DNA of 64,000 nucleotides from Rhizobium herbae (GTDB lineage Bacteria > Pseudomonadota > Alphaproteobacteria > Rhizobiales > Rhizobiaceae), in the NCBI RefSeq assembly GCF_019511375.1, contig NZ_JAEUAO010000004.1, positions 62,001 to 126,000 of the forward strand, in the 5' to 3' direction. Under the pieces are notes generated by a model that did no database searches, was not told where the DNA came from, and worked only from the letters and a program-made list of their open reading frames with translations. Each line of letters begins with the position of its first letter. The first letter of the stretch is position 1. Shown here piece after piece: positions 8,024 through 17,568 of this stretch. A program made the position numbers and the translations under genes.

Positions 8024-11000
8024 TTATTCCGCGGCTTCCAACCCAGGCAGGACCGGTTGCGTGTGCAGCGGTGTCACGGTGGCGGTTTCGGCGGGCGCTA
8101 CGTGCGCGCCGGTTATCTTCAGCGGCCTGTTGCCGGTAAGCGCGCGGACCACAACGTAGAAGACCGGTGTCAGGAACAGGCCGAACAGCGTCACCCCGAT
8201 CATGCCGGAGAACACCGCGACGCCCATGGCGTGGCGCATTTCAGCGCCCGCGCCGGTCGAGGTCACCAGCGGTACAACGCCCATGATGAAGGCCATCGAC
8301 GTCATCAGGATCGGGCGCAGGCGAAGACGGCTCGCCTTGATCACCGCATCGAAGGGCCTGGCTCCCTCGAACTCCAGTTCACGCGCGAATTCGACGATCA
8401 GAATGGCATTCTTCGCCGATAGCCCGACCAGCACGATCAGGCCGATCTGGGTGAAGACGTTGTTGTCGCCCGCCGTCAGCCAGACACCGGCGAGGGCGGC
8501 CAGCAGCGCCATCGGAATGATCATGATGATCGACAGCGGCAGCGACAGGCTTTCGTATTGCGCAGCCAGCACCAGGAAGACGAGCAGGATCGACAACGGG
8601 AAGATCAGCACGCCGGTATTGCCGGCAATGATCTCCTGATAGGTCAGTTCCGTCCATTCGAAGCTGACGCCTGCCGGCAGGGTTTCCGCCGCTATACGTT
8701 CGACGGCGGCGCGCGCCTGGCCGGATGAATAGCCCGGTGCCGTGTTGCCGTTGACATCGGCCGATAGGAAACCGTTGTAGCGCATGGCCCGCTCCGGCCC
8801 GGCAGTGGAGCTGACATTCAGCACGGCCGACAGCGGGATCATCTCGCCGGAATTCGAGCGAACCTGCAGCTTGCCGATGTCTTCGGCCTGCGCGCGGTAG
8901 GCAGCATCGGCCTGGACGCGGACGGAATAGGTCCGGCCGAACTTGTTGAAGTCGTTGACATAGACCGAGCCGAGATAGATCTGCAGCGTGTTGAAGATTT
9001 CCGTCAGCGGCACGTTCAGCTGCCGTGCCTTGGCACGATCGACGTCAGCATAGAGCTGTGGAACGTTCACCTGATAGCTCGAGAACAGGCCGACCAGTTC
9101 GGGCGCGGCATGGGCCTTGGCCATGAAGCCCTTTACGGCTGCATCAAGAGCCTCGTAACCGAGACCAGCCTTGTCTTCCAATTGCAGCTTGAAGCCGCCG
9201 ATTGCGCCGAGACCCTGCACGGGCGGCGGCGGGAAGATGGCGCTGAAGGAGTCCTGGATTGCCGAGAGCTCCTGGTTCAATCGCCCGGCAATTGCGCCAG
9301 CCGAAAGATCCGGTGTCGTGCGCTCTTCGAAGGGCTTCAGGGACAGGAAGACGATGCCGGCATTGGAGGAGTTGGTGAAGCCGTTGATCGACAGGCCAGG
9401 GAAGGCGATCGCGTCTTCGACACCCGGCACCTTGAGCGCGATGTCGCTGATGCGGCGGATAACCGCTTCCGTCCGGTCAAGCGAAGCGCCGTCCGGCAAC
9501 TGCGTGAAGCCGACGAGATACTGCTTGTCCTGCGGCGGCACGAAGCCGCCCGGCACCGCCTTGAAGAAGAAGGCTGTGGCGCCGATGAGCAGCAGATAGA
9601 CCCCCATCATCAGCGTCTTGCGCGAGATTACGCCCTTGACGCCGGCGCTATAGCCATTCGCTCCCCGCGTGAAGACCGCATTGAAGCCACGGAAGAACCA
9701 GCCGAACAGGAAATCCATGATCCGGGTCAACCGGTCCTTCGGCGCATCGTGACCCCTCAAGAGCAGGGCGGCGAGGGCCGGTGACAAGGTGAGCGAGTTG
9801 AAGGCCGAGATGACGGTCGAAATGGCTATCGTCAGGGCGAACTGCTTGTAGAACTGGCCGGTGAGCCCGGAGATGAAGGCGAGCGGCACGAAGACGGCGA
9901 CCAGAACCAGTGCGATCGCGATGATCGGACCGGAGACCTCGGCCATTGCCCGGTAGGTTGCCTCGCGTGGCGCAAGGCCGTTTTCGATGTTGCGCTCGAC
10001 GTTTTCAACAACGACGATCGCGTCGTCGACGACGATGCCGATGGCGAGCACCAGCCCGAACAGGCTGAGCGCGTTGATCGAGAAGCCGAAGAGCTGCATG
10101 ATCGCGAAGGTGCCGACGATCGATACGGGAACCGCGATCAGCGGGATGATCGAGGCGCGCCAGGTCTGCAGGAAGATGATGACGACGATGACGACGAGGG
10201 CGATGGCTTCGAGCAGCGTGTGGATGACGGCCTCTATCGAGGCGCGCACGAACTGCGTCGTGTCGTAGACGATCTCGTAGTCGACATCCTGCGGCATTGT
10301 CGCCTTGATTTCCTTCATGACCGTGCGGACCTGGTCGGCGATCTCGATCGCGTTCGATCCGGGGGCCTGGAAGACGGGAACGGCAACGGCCTGCTTGTTG
10401 TTGAGCAGCGAGCGCAGCGAGTATTCAGCCGAGCCGAGCTCGATGCGGGCGACATCGCGCAGTCGCGTGATCGCGCCGGTCGGGCTCGTCTTGATGATGA
10501 TCTCGCCGAACTCTTCCTCGCTCTGCAGGCGCCCTTGCGCGTTCACGGAAAGCTGCAGGTCGACACCCTCGAGATTGGGCGAAGAGCCGATGACGCCGGC
10601 AGCCGCCTGGATGTTCTGGGCGCGGATTTCGTTGACGACGTCCGATGCGGACAAGCCCAGCTCCGCCATCTTCTGCGGGTCGAGCCAGATGCGCATCGAA
10701 TAGTCGCCCGAGCCGAACAGCTGCACCTGTCCGACACCGTCGATGCGGGCGAGCCTGTCCTTGACGTTGATCAGCGCGTAATTGCGCAGATAGGTCATGT
10801 CATAGCGACCCTCGGGCGAGGTCAGGTGAACGACCATCATCAGGTCGGGAGAGCTCTTGACGGTGGTGACGCCAAGGCGGCGAACCTCTTCCGGCAGGCG
10901 CGGCTCGGCCTGGCTGACGCGGTTTTGAACGAGCTGCTGCGCCTGATCCGGATCGGTGCCGAGCTTGAAGGTGACGGTGAGCGTCATCAGGCCGTCGGTG

Positions 11001-11254
11001 GTCGCCTGGCTGCTCATATAGAGCATGTCCTGGACGCCGTTGATCGATTCCTCCAGCGGCGTCGCCACCGTTTCGGCGATCACCTTGGGATTGGCGCCCG
11101 GATAGTTGGCGCGCACCACAACGGACGGGGGCACGACATCCGGATATTCCGAGATCGGCAGGATCGTCATGGCGATCAGGCCGCCGAGGAAGATGAGGAA
11201 AGACAGAACGCCCGCGAAAACCGGGCGATCGATAAAGAATCTGGAAATATTCAT
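8024..11254 (-). CDS. RND multidrug efflux permease, HAE1/AcrB family
   Basis: The 1076-residue inner-membrane proton antiporter has the family opening FFIDRPVFAGVLS, twelve expected membrane segments with large periplasmic loops after TM1 and TM7, and the proton-relay pair Asp-Asp in GIVVDDAIVVVENVERN (about residue 410). The C-terminal half has the matching GLSAKNAILIVEFA block (Lys of the relay network is in this repeat). It is co-transcribed 37 bp after the membrane-fusion gene. No outer-membrane factor is encoded here, so a TolC/BepC-like protein elsewhere is probably used. Its closest architecture is BepE/MexF-type pumps; substrates cannot be read from sequence. Confidence 0.93.
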   Translation of the reverse strand: MNISRFFIDRPVFAGVLSFLIFLGGLIAMTILPISEYPDVVPPSVVVRANYPGANPKVIAETVATPLEESINGVQDMLYMSSQATTDGLMTLTVTFKLGTDPDQAQQLVQNRVSQAEPRLPEEVRRLGVTTVKSSPDLMMVVHLTSPEGRYDMTYLRNYALINVKDRLARIDGVGQVQLFGSGDYSMRIWLDPQKMAELGLSASDVVNEIRAQNIQAAAGVIGSSPNLEGVDLQLSVNAQGRLQSEEEFGEIIIKTSPTGAITRLRDVARIELGSAEYSLRSLLNNKQAVAVPVFQAPGSNAIEIADQVRTVMKEIKATMPQDVDYEIVYDTTQFVRASIEAVIHTLLEAIALVVIVVIIFLQTWRASIIPLIAVPVSIVGTFAIMQLFGFSINALSLFGLVLAIGIVVDDAIVVVENVERNIENGLAPREATYRAMAEVSGPIIAIALVLVAVFVPLAFISGLTGQFYKQFALTIAISTVISAFNSLTLSPALAALLLRGHDAPKDRLTRIMDFLFGWFFRGFNAVFTRGANGYSAGVKGVISRKTLMMGVYLLLIGATAFFFKAVPGGFVPPQDKQYLVGFTQLPDGASLDRTEAVIRRISDIALKVPGVEDAIAFPGLSINGFTNSSNAGIVFLSLKPFEERTTPDLSAGAIAGRLNQELSAIQDSFSAIFPPPPVQGLGAIGGFKLQLEDKAGLGYEALDAAVKGFMAKAHAAPELVGLFSSYQVNVPQLYADVDRAKARQLNVPLTEIFNTLQIYLGSVYVNDFNKFGRTYSVRVQADAAYRAQAEDIGKLQVRSNSGEMIPLSAVLNVSSTAGPERAMRYNGFLSADVNGNTAPGYSSGQARAAVERIAAETLPAGVSFEWTELTYQEIIAGNTGVLIFPLSILLVFLVLAAQYESLSLPLSIIMIIPMALLAALAGVWLTAGDNNVFTQIGLIVLVGLSAKNAILIVEFARELEFEGARPFDAVIKASRLRLRPILMTSMAFIMGVVPLVTSTGAGAEMRHAMGVAVFSGMIGVTLFGLFLTPVFYVVVRALTGNRPLKITGAHVAPAETATVTPLHTQPVLPGLEAAE

Positions 11255-11291
11255 GGCGCGATCGCCCTTGTTCTTAAGTGCCGATGACGGC

Positions 11292-12512
11292 TTATTGCGC
11301 GATGGAGGCTTGCAGCGCCGGGTTCGTGCCGGCGTTCATCGAGACCATTTCTGGTGCGACGAGCGAGCCGGGGCGGATGCGCTGCAGACCGTTGACGACG
11401 ATGCGTTCCTGTGCCCTCAGACCGGATGTCACCACCCGCAAGCCGTCGGATTTCGCGCCCAGGGTGACTTCGCGGTATTCGGTGGTGTTGTCGGGCTTGA
11501 CGACGATCACGTATTTCTTGTTCTGGTCGGTACCGATCGCCCGTTCATGAACCAGCACGGCGTCTTCCGTCTTCGCCTGGCCCATGCTCAGCCGGGCGAA
11601 TTGACCCGGCATCAGGGCGCCATTGGCATTGTCGAACACTGCGCGCACCCGGATGGTGCCGCTTTGCGGATCGACGCTGTTGTCGACGAGCTGGAGCTTG
11701 CCCTTGATGTCCGCGTGACCGGCGACATCCATGCGCACCGGAACGCGATCGAGGAAGTTGCGGGCATTCACGCCCTCCGGCAGTTCTGCCAGGATGCCGG
11801 AGACGATCTGTTCATCCGCCTCGAAGCTTGCATAGATCGGGCTTAGCGATACCAGCCGGGTAAGAATCGGCGAGGATGGACCGGCGGCGATGAGGTTGCC
11901 GGCAGTGATCTCGATCTTGCCTACGCGGCCGGTGATCGGAGCGCGGATTTCCGTGTAGCTCAGATTGAGCTCGGCTGACTGCAGCACGGCGCGCGCGGCT
12001 TCCAGATCAGCCTCGGCACTTGCCGCGCCGTTCAGGCGCTGATCGTAGTCGCTTTGCGATACGGCATTGGAGGCGAGCAGTTGCTTGCCGCGCTTCAGTT
12101 CGGTGCGGGCGAGGGCTGCCCGGGCCTCGGCTGCGGTCACGCTTGCCTTGGCGCGGGCCACTTCTGCCTGATAGGGAGCGGGGTCGATGGTGACGAGCAG
12201 GTCGCCCTTCTCGACGATCGCGCCTTCCTGGAAATGAACGGACTGGATCGCGCCCGCGACGCGTGAGCGCAACTCGACATGATCGATCGCCTCGAGACGG
12301 CCGGAGAATTCACTCCACTGCGTCACGGGCTTTGCCTCAACGACGGCGACCGAGACGGGAACGGCAACGGGTGCTGCGGCCGTGGCATCGGCTGCATTGC
12401 CGGTGCCGGACGGGCTGCCCTGGATTTCGAAGACGATCGTCGGTCCAATGGTTGCCACGGCAAGAATGAGCCCGGTGGCGAGAAGCTTGTTTCTGAAAGT
12501 TCCGAAAGACAT
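11292..12512 (-). CDS. RND efflux periplasmic membrane-fusion protein
   Basis: The 406-residue protein has an N-terminal membrane anchor (about residues 8-28, no lipobox cysteine), a lipoyl-like half (VELRSRVAGAIQSVHFQEG), an alpha-helical hairpin rich in Ala and Glu at about 110-180, the second lipoyl half (LNLSYTEIRAPITGRVG) and beta-barrel domains. This is the MexE/BepD/AcrA pattern. It is first in the operon, followed by the permease. Expression is likely controlled by the divergent TetR repressor through the palindrome next to its promoter. Confidence 0.92.
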   Translation of the reverse strand: MSFGTFRNKLLATGLILAVATIGPTIVFEIQGSPSGTGNAADATAAAPVAVPVSVAVVEAKPVTQWSEFSGRLEAIDHVELRSRVAGAIQSVHFQEGAIVEKGDLLVTIDPAPYQAEVARAKASVTAAEARAALARTELKRGKQLLASNAVSQSDYDQRLNGAASAEADLEAARAVLQSAELNLSYTEIRAPITGRVGKIEITAGNLIAAGPSSPILTRLVSLSPIYASFEADEQIVSGILAELPEGVNARNFLDRVPVRMDVAGHADIKGKLQLVDNSVDPQSGTIRVRAVFDNANGALMPGQFARLSMGQAKTEDAVLVHERAIGTDQNKKYVIVVKPDNTTEYREVTLGAKSDGLRVVTSGLRAQERIVVNGLQRIRPGSLVAPEMVSMNAGTNPALQASIAQ

Positions 12513-12607
12513 GACTTTATCCTGAATTTCTGGCCTCGGGGAGGGACGTGCCGGTCATCTTTCGTGGGAGGCGAGAGATTTGGGCGCGAGGGCTGCATTG
12601 ACGTTCA

Positions 12608-12673
12608 ATACCGATCGGTATAAAAATAAGTTCCTGAACCGATCACTGTCAATGGAATTATACCGATCGGTAT
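12608..12673. promoter_or_regulatory. Efflux operon promoter with two identical TetR operators
   Basis: ATACCGATCGGTAT occurs twice as a perfect 14-bp palindrome, at 12608-12621 and 12660-12673, both followed by an A-rich run. Between them on the minus strand is TTGACA (12647-12652) with a 17-bp spacer to TTATTT (12624-12629), a credible promoter for the efflux operon. One operator abuts its -10; the other lies 24 bp before the tetR start, so repressor binding should block both directions. Confidence 0.75.
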
Positions 12674-12697
12674 AAAAAAATTCGGGAGGTCCGGCCC

Positions 12698-13297
12698 ATG
12701 GGACGGCCAAGAGAGTTTGATGTCGACGAAGCCCTTGAAACGGCCATGGAACTATTCTGGCGAAAGGGCTACGAAGGCACCTCTCTGACCGATCTGACCG
12801 AGGGAATGGGCATCACCAAGCCCAGCCTCTATGGCGTCTTTGGCAACAAGGAGGCTCTCTTCCTGAAGGCGCTTGAGCGCTACGAGCGCACCAAGATGAG
12901 CTTCTTTCATGAAGCTCTCAAAGAACCTAAAGCCCGTGTTGCCGCCGAGAAGATTCTGCGCGGCTTTGCCGACGCGCAGACGGCTGACAAGGACCCGAGC
13001 GGATGCATGGGCATCAACAGTGCGCTCGCGTGCAGCGAGGCTGCCGCCGACATCCAGAAATGCCTGATTGAAAACCGCCACCGCGGCGAACACGAATTAG
13101 GCAAGCGGTTCGAGCGCGCGGCGCAGGAGGGCGATCTGCCGCCCGGCCATGAACCCTTTGATCTTGCCCGCTATATCATGACGATTTCGCAAGGGACGGC
13201 CATTCAGGCGGCGTCCGGTGCGGATCGGGCGGCACTTTATCGCGTCATCGACATGGCACTGCAATTCTGGCCGGAACCGGCTGCTGAAGGCAGCTAG
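12698..13297 (+). CDS. TetR/AcrR-family repressor of the efflux operon
   Basis: The 199-residue protein opens with MGRPREFDVDEALETAMELFWRKG (given here as family landmarks GRPREF and ALETAMELFW) and a TetR helix-turn-helix at about residues 25-48 (TSLTDLTEGMGITKPSLYGVFG). The C-terminal part is the ligand-sensing helical domain. A palindrome occurs 24 bp upstream of its start and again by the divergent efflux promoter, supporting autoregulation and repression of the pump. Cys residues at about 108, 116 and 126 might sense redox or reactive ligands, but this is speculative. Confidence 0.9.
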   Translation: MGRPREFDVDEALETAMELFWRKGYEGTSLTDLTEGMGITKPSLYGVFGNKEALFLKALERYERTKMSFFHEALKEPKARVAAEKILRGFADAQTADKDPSGCMGINSALACSEAAADIQKCLIENRHRGEHELGKRFERAAQEGDLPPGHEPFDLARYIMTISQGTAIQAASGADRAALYRVIDMALQFWPEPAAEGS

Positions 13298-13351
13298 TTA
13301 TCGGGGGGGGGGCGGGTTCCATATACGACCTTGCAGGTGTCGTTGGCGATA

Positions 13352-14119
13352 TCAGTCCTCCGCCATTTTTCCGCTGCGTGATTCCAGCCGGTAGCGGTGG
13401 CCGGGATAGACGAGCCGGGCAAAGGAGACGACGCGCTTGGACGACCATGTGCGCCTGCGGATGAGCAGGCAGGGCTCGGTGCGCAGGATTACGAGGAGCT
13501 TGCATTCCCACGGCTGCGGCATGGCCGCTTCGACGATGTGTTCTGAGCCGCTCAACGGCGCCTCGGCAGTCAGGTAGGCATTCGGCGTCTGTTTGGTGAA
13601 GTCCTGGTTGAGGTACCCGGGGGCTGCCTCCGGATTGACGAAACGGTCCTCAATCTGCACCGGAACGCCGTTTTCGCTGTGCACGATCAATGAGTGAAAC
13701 ACCGGTGCGCCGATCGGCAGGCCGAGCGCATCGGCGACATCGGGTGCTGCCGTCTCCTGCGCCAAAACGATCACGGAGGCCTGGTGCACATGGCCTCGCT
13801 CGTCGATCTCCTCGGCGATGTTGCGGACTTCGAAGAGTTCTGAATAGCCCTTGCGCTCGGCAACAAAGGAGCCGACGCCCTGGATACGCACCAGTTCGCC
13901 CTCGCTTGCCAGTTCGCGCAGCGCCCGGTTGGCGGTCATCTTGCTGACGCCCAGTTCGGCGACCAGTTCATTCTCCGAAGGGACTCGGTGCTTGGGTGGC
14001 CATTCACCGCTCTGGATGCGGTCGAGGATCATCTGCTTGACGCCGGCGTAAAGCGGCGCGCCGTCATTGTCGCTGTTGTCCCACTTCAGTTGAGCGTTCT
14101 GGTCGATGCTGCGTTTCAT
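13352..14119 (-). CDS. hutC: GntR-family transcriptional regulator, HutC type (copy 1)
   Basis: The 255-residue protein has an N-terminal winged helix (PLYAGVKQMILDRIQSGEW then SKMTANRALRELASEGELVR, about residues 22-85) and a C-terminal UTRA ligand-binding domain ending with the HutC-like RRTWSSKR...ARLVYPGHRY pattern. In known hut systems HutC represses and is released by urocanate. It is divergent from the amino acid transporter and MIO-less lyase operon, separated by a 195-bp region with a perfect palindrome at 14192-14205. A second, different HutC is encoded at 28610-29380. Whether this copy responds to urocanate or a relative is unknown. Confidence 0.85.
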   Translation of the reverse strand: MKRSIDQNAQLKWDNSDNDGAPLYAGVKQMILDRIQSGEWPPKHRVPSENELVAELGVSKMTANRALRELASEGELVRIQGVGSFVAERKGYSELFEVRNIAEEIDERGHVHQASVIVLAQETAAPDVADALGLPIGAPVFHSLIVHSENGVPVQIEDRFVNPEAAPGYLNQDFTKQTPNAYLTAEAPLSGSEHIVEAAMPQPWECKLLVILRTEPCLLIRRRTWSSKRVVSFARLVYPGHRYRLESRSGKMAED

Positions 14120-14191
14120 ATGCTCATTCCTTGGGCGAAATTAATTTTGCATCAAATGCGGGCCTCCCTCTTGCATACCACAAAAATTCGC

Positions 14192-14205
14192 ATATGGTAC
14201 CATAT
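14192..14205. promoter_or_regulatory. Palindromic operator candidate for HutC copy 1
   Basis: ATATGGTACCATAT is a perfect 14-bp palindrome between the divergent hutC copy and transporter operon. TTGCAT at 14171-14176 could serve as a -35 so the palindrome would cover the -10 region. It differs in its centre from the hutI/hutF intergenic site but shares TATG...CATA arms. Confidence 0.55.
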
Positions 14206-14314
14206 ACAACATGGATGTTCAGGGCATTTTTGAAGCCGGCTCATCCCTTAATAGATTGTAAAGCCGGCGGAGATCGGCGGACGTTGTGAAGCTAAACCTC
14301 AGAGGAACCTGAAC

Positions 14315-15154
14315 ATGAATCTTTCCAAATTTCTGATGGCCGGTGCCGTCGCATTCGCAACCCTTGCTGCGCCGATGGCTCAGGCCAAGGACTGGAAGAC
14401 AGTCACCATCACGCTCGAAGGCGCTTATGCGCCGTGGAACCTGACCAATCCCGACGGTACGCTCGGTGGGTTCGAGCCGGAGCTTGCCAAATATCTCTGC
14501 GACCACATGAAGGTCGAGTGCAATCTCGTCGCGTCTGATTGGGACGGCATGATCCCGGCGCTCAATGCCGGCAAGTTCGACGTGATCATGGATGCGCTGT
14601 CGATCACCGAAGAGCGCAAGAAGATCATCGACTTCACCATTCCCTATGCTCATACCCACGCCGCTTTCGCGACGCTCAAGGATGGTCCGCTGGCAAACGC
14701 CGCCGGCTCCGGCACGGTCGTCAAGCTTGATCCGGGCGCAACCGGCGTCAAGGAAATCGATGCGATGAAGGCAGCCTTTGCCGGCAAGACGATCGGCATC
14801 CAGGCCGCCACCGTCTACTCCAAGTTCATCTATGACAACTTCGGCGATATCGCCACCGTGCGTGAATACAAGACTGGCGCCGAGCGCGACCTCGATCTTG
14901 AAACCGGCCGTATCGATCTCGTCTTCGACGATGCCGTATACCTGATTTCGGCTTTCGAAAAGGCCAATGGCACGCTCGCCTTCACCGGCCCTGAAATCGG
15001 CGGCACGATCTTCGGCAGCGGTGAGGGCCTCGGCATTCGCCAGGCCGATACGGATCTGCGCGACATGTTCAACAAGGCTATCGAAGCGGCACTGGCCGAC
15101 GGCACGATCAAGACCTTGTCGATGAAGTGGTTCAAAACCGACGTTACCCCCTGA
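14315..15154 (+). CDS. Polar amino acid ABC transporter, periplasmic binding protein
   Basis: The 279-residue protein has a signal peptide (MNLSKFLMAGAVAFATLAAP, cleavage after AQA) and the SBP_bac_3 fold: EGAYAPWNLTNPDGTLGGFEPELA at the start of the mature part (shown as EGAYAPWN and GGFEPELAKYLC), then WDGMIPALNAGKFDVIMDALSIT. This family binds Lys/Arg/His/ornithine, octopine, glutamine and similar ligands. Start ATG 14315 follows AGAGGAA. With the lyase homologue and oxidase in the same operon, histidine or an N-methylated histidine is the likely ligand, by context only. Confidence 0.88.
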   Translation: MNLSKFLMAGAVAFATLAAPMAQAKDWKTVTITLEGAYAPWNLTNPDGTLGGFEPELAKYLCDHMKVECNLVASDWDGMIPALNAGKFDVIMDALSITEERKKIIDFTIPYAHTHAAFATLKDGPLANAAGSGTVVKLDPGATGVKEIDAMKAAFAGKTIGIQAATVYSKFIYDNFGDIATVREYKTGAERDLDLETGRIDLVFDDAVYLISAFEKANGTLAFTGPEIGGTIFGSGEGLGIRQADTDLRDMFNKAIEAALADGTIKTLSMKWFKTDVTP

Positions 15155-15211
15155 TCTAAACTCTGTCCGCCGCTTGCCATTCGCCCCCGGCGGGCACACT
15201 TTGCTGCGGCA

Positions 15212-15235
15212 GGCCGCCCACCCTCAGGTGCGGCC
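15212..15235 (+). other. mRNA hairpin after the binding-protein gene
   Basis: GGCCG...CACC-CTCA-GGTG-CGGCC forms a strong stem-loop with a two-base bulge in the 157-bp gap between the binding protein and the first permease. There is no T-run, so it is read as a stabilising or partial-termination element that raises binding-protein levels, the same layout as in the iron importer at 4072-4090. Confidence 0.45.
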
Positions 15236-15311
15236 TTCCACATCCATCTGACGATCGGGAAGCCGGCCTTGCCTGAAACGAGGGCGCCGGAAACGACGGG
15301 ACGCCTGCGGC

Positions 15312-16034
15312 ATGGCACTATTTCAATTGATCGGATTTGGCCCCACCGGCTGGGGCGGACTGCTTCTCCTGGCATCGTTGATGACGCTTTGCGTTACCGC
15401 CGTTGCGCTGTTGATCGGCGCTATCCTCGGCTCGCTGGTCGCCTGGGCGAAGCTGTCGGGCAGCAGGATACTGCGAACGCTTGGCGGCACCTACACCACC
15501 GTCTTTCGTGGCGTTCCTGAGCTGCTGATCATCTATCTCGTCTATTTCGGCGGATCGAGCGCGGTCACCGCGATCGGTACGGCCATGGGCTACGAGGGCT
15601 TTCTCGGCCTTCCGTCCTTCGCGGCCGGTGCGCTTGCGGTCGGCATCATCTCCGGTGCCTACCAGGCCGAGGTTTTTCGCGGTGCCTATCTCGCCATCCC
15701 GAAGGGCGAACTCGAGGCGGCGCAGGCGATCGGCATGAACCGCAGCCTGCGCTTCCGCCGCATTATCGGCCCGCAGGTTTTCCGCTTTGCCATTCCGGGC
15801 ATCGGCAATGTCTGGCAGCTCAGTCTCAAGGACTCGGCGCTCGTGTCCGTAACCGGGCTTGCCGACCTGATGCGGACCAGCCAGGTCGCCGCCGGTTCGA
15901 CGCGGCAGCACTTCCTGTTCTTCATCGTCGGCGGCTGCCTCTATCTGATCCTCACCAGCTTCTCGGATCGCTTTTTCACCAGCGCCGAAAAGCGCGCCAA
16001 TCGCAGCATGCCGACCAGCCTCGGCCAGGCCTGA
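15312..16034 (+). CDS. Polar amino acid ABC transporter permease 1 (HisQ-like)
   Basis: The 240-residue membrane protein has about five membrane segments and the coupling-helix EAA motif ELEAAQAIGMNRSLRFRRII at about residues 135-155. TTVFRGVPELLIIYLVYFGG matches the HisQ/OccQ type. It pairs with the following permease to form the heterodimeric channel. The operon order is binding protein, permease, permease, ATPase, then lyase homologue. Confidence 0.9.
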   Translation: MALFQLIGFGPTGWGGLLLLASLMTLCVTAVALLIGAILGSLVAWAKLSGSRILRTLGGTYTTVFRGVPELLIIYLVYFGGSSAVTAIGTAMGYEGFLGLPSFAAGALAVGIISGAYQAEVFRGAYLAIPKGELEAAQAIGMNRSLRFRRIIGPQVFRFAIPGIGNVWQLSLKDSALVSVTGLADLMRTSQVAAGSTRQHFLFFIVGGCLYLILTSFSDRFFTSAEKRANRSMPTSLGQA

Positions 16035-16052
16035 TCTTCAAGGAGCCGCGCG

Positions 16053-16763
16053 ATGGATATTACCTTCATGTTCGAGACGATGAAAACGCTGCTGGCGGCT
16101 CTGCCGATGACGCTGGCGCTGTTTTCCCTCTCGGTTTTCTTCGGCGGCTTGCTGGCGCTCGTCATCGTCTGGATGCGGGTGAGCGGCAATACCATCGCCC
16201 GCAATTTCGCCAAGGGCTATATCTTCGTCTTCCGCGGTTCGCCGCTGCTGATCCAGATGTTCCTGATCTTCTACGGCCTCGGGCAGTTCGGCTTCATCCG
16301 CTACAGCTTCCTCTGGCCGGCGCTGCGCGAACCCTTCGTCTGCGCCGTCTTGTCGCTGGCGCTGTGCACGGCGGGCTATACGGCTGAAATCTTTCGCTTC
16401 GGCCTGCGCGCCATTCCGGCCAAGGAGATCGAGGCGGCCCGCTCGGTCGGCATGTCCGGCTTCCTGCTGACGCGCCGGATCCTGGCGCCGATCGCCTTTC
16501 GCCATGCGCTGCCGGCCTATTCGACCGAGGTGGTGATGATGGTGAAGTCGACGGCGCTTGCCAGCCTCGTAACGGTCTGGGAAGTAACCGGCGTTGCCCA
16601 GCGGCTGATTTCGCAGACCTATCGCACGATGGAAGTCTTTCTCTGCGCCGCCGCCATCTATCTCATCCTGAACTTCCTGATCCTGCAGGCCATGGCGCTG
16701 CTCGAATACAAGCTGACCCCGCACCGCCGCGCGGCGCCCCTGTTTCCGGTGCCGCAGCGATGA
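16053..16763 (+). CDS. Polar amino acid ABC transporter permease 2 (HisM-like)
   Basis: The 236-residue membrane protein carries the EAA loop [20 protein letters not shown] and the HisM/OccM landmark [21 protein letters not shown] (two blocks, VFRGSPLL and IQMFLIFYG). It starts 18 bp after permease 1 and overlaps the ATPase gene by 4 bp (ATGA), so the three proteins are translationally coupled. It forms the second half of the channel. Confidence 0.9.
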   Translation: MDITFMFETMKTLLAALPMTLALFSLSVFFGGLLALVIVWMRVSGNTIARNFAKGYIFVFRGSPLLIQMFLIFYGLGQFGFIRYSFLWPALREPFVCAVLSLALCTAGYTAEIFRFGLRAIPAKEIEAARSVGMSGFLLTRRILAPIAFRHALPAYSTEVVMMVKSTALASLVTVWEVTGVAQRLISQTYRTMEVFLCAAAIYLILNFLILQAMALLEYKLTPHRRAAPLFPVPQR

Positions 16764-17566
16764 CCCCGACGACCCTCAACCAGACTGGAACGACCATGGC
16801 AGGCACGACCCGGCTTTCCGTCCGCAATATCCGCAAGAGCTTCGGCACGCATGAGGTGTTGCGCGGCATCTCGCTCGATGCCCGCGACGGCGACGTCATT
16901 TCGCTTCTCGGCGCCAGCGGCTCGGGCAAGTCCACCTTCCTGCGCTGTATCAATCTTCTGGAAATTGCCGATCACGGCGAGATTTCCGTCGATGGCGAAC
17001 TGATCCAGATGGAGCAGCGCGGTGGCAAGAACGTTCCGGCGAACCGGCGCCAGGTGGACCGCATCCGCTCCGAGCTCGGCATGGTGTTCCAGTCGTTCAA
17101 TCTCTGGTCCCACATGACGATCCTCGAAAACGTCATCGAGGGGCCGGTGCACGTCTTGAAGCGGCCGCGCGCCGAATGCATCGCGGAGGCCGAAGTGCTT
17201 CTGGAAAAGGTCGGCATTGCCGAGAAGCGCAATGCCTATCCCGCACATCTGTCGGGCGGCCAGCAGCAACGCGCCGCGATCGCCCGCTCGCTCGCAATGA
17301 AGCCCAAGGTCATGCTGTTCGACGAGCCGACCTCGGCGCTCGATCCGGAACTGGTAGGCGAGGTGCTGCGCGTCATGCGCTCGCTTGCCGAAGAGGGGAT
17401 GACCATGCTGGTCGTCACCCATGAAATGAGCTTTGCCCGCAACGTCTCCAACCGGGTGATCTTCATGAAATCCGGCGAGATCGACAGCGATGGCGCGCCG
17501 GACCAGTTGTTCGGCTCAGGCGGTTCCCCTAGCTTCCGCCAGTTCATCGGCAATTTTGGAGGGTGA
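16760..17566 (+). CDS. Polar amino acid ABC transporter ATP-binding protein (HisP-like)
   Basis: The 268-residue ATPase has Walker [10 protein letters not shown] at about residues 51-59, Q-loop [10 protein letters not shown], signature [15 protein letters not shown], Walker [17 protein letters not shown] and switch [10 protein letters not shown], all standard for the polar amino acid uptake family. An in-frame Met at codon 13 is an alternative start. Its stop overlaps the ribosome-binding region of the lyase homologue, showing the lyase belongs to the transporter operon. Confidence 0.92.
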   Translation: MTPTTLNQTGTTMAGTTRLSVRNIRKSFGTHEVLRGISLDARDGDVISLLGASGSGKSTFLRCINLLEIADHGEISVDGELIQMEQRGGKNVPANRRQVDRIRSELGMVFQSFNLWSHMTILENVIEGPVHVLKRPRAECIAEAEVLLEKVGIAEKRNAYPAHLSGGQQQRAAIARSLAMKPKVMLFDEPTSALDPELVGEVLRVMRSLAEEGMTMLVVTHEMSFARNVSNRVIFMKSGEIDSDGAPDQLFGSGGSPSFRQFIGNFGG

Positions 17567-17568
17567 TC

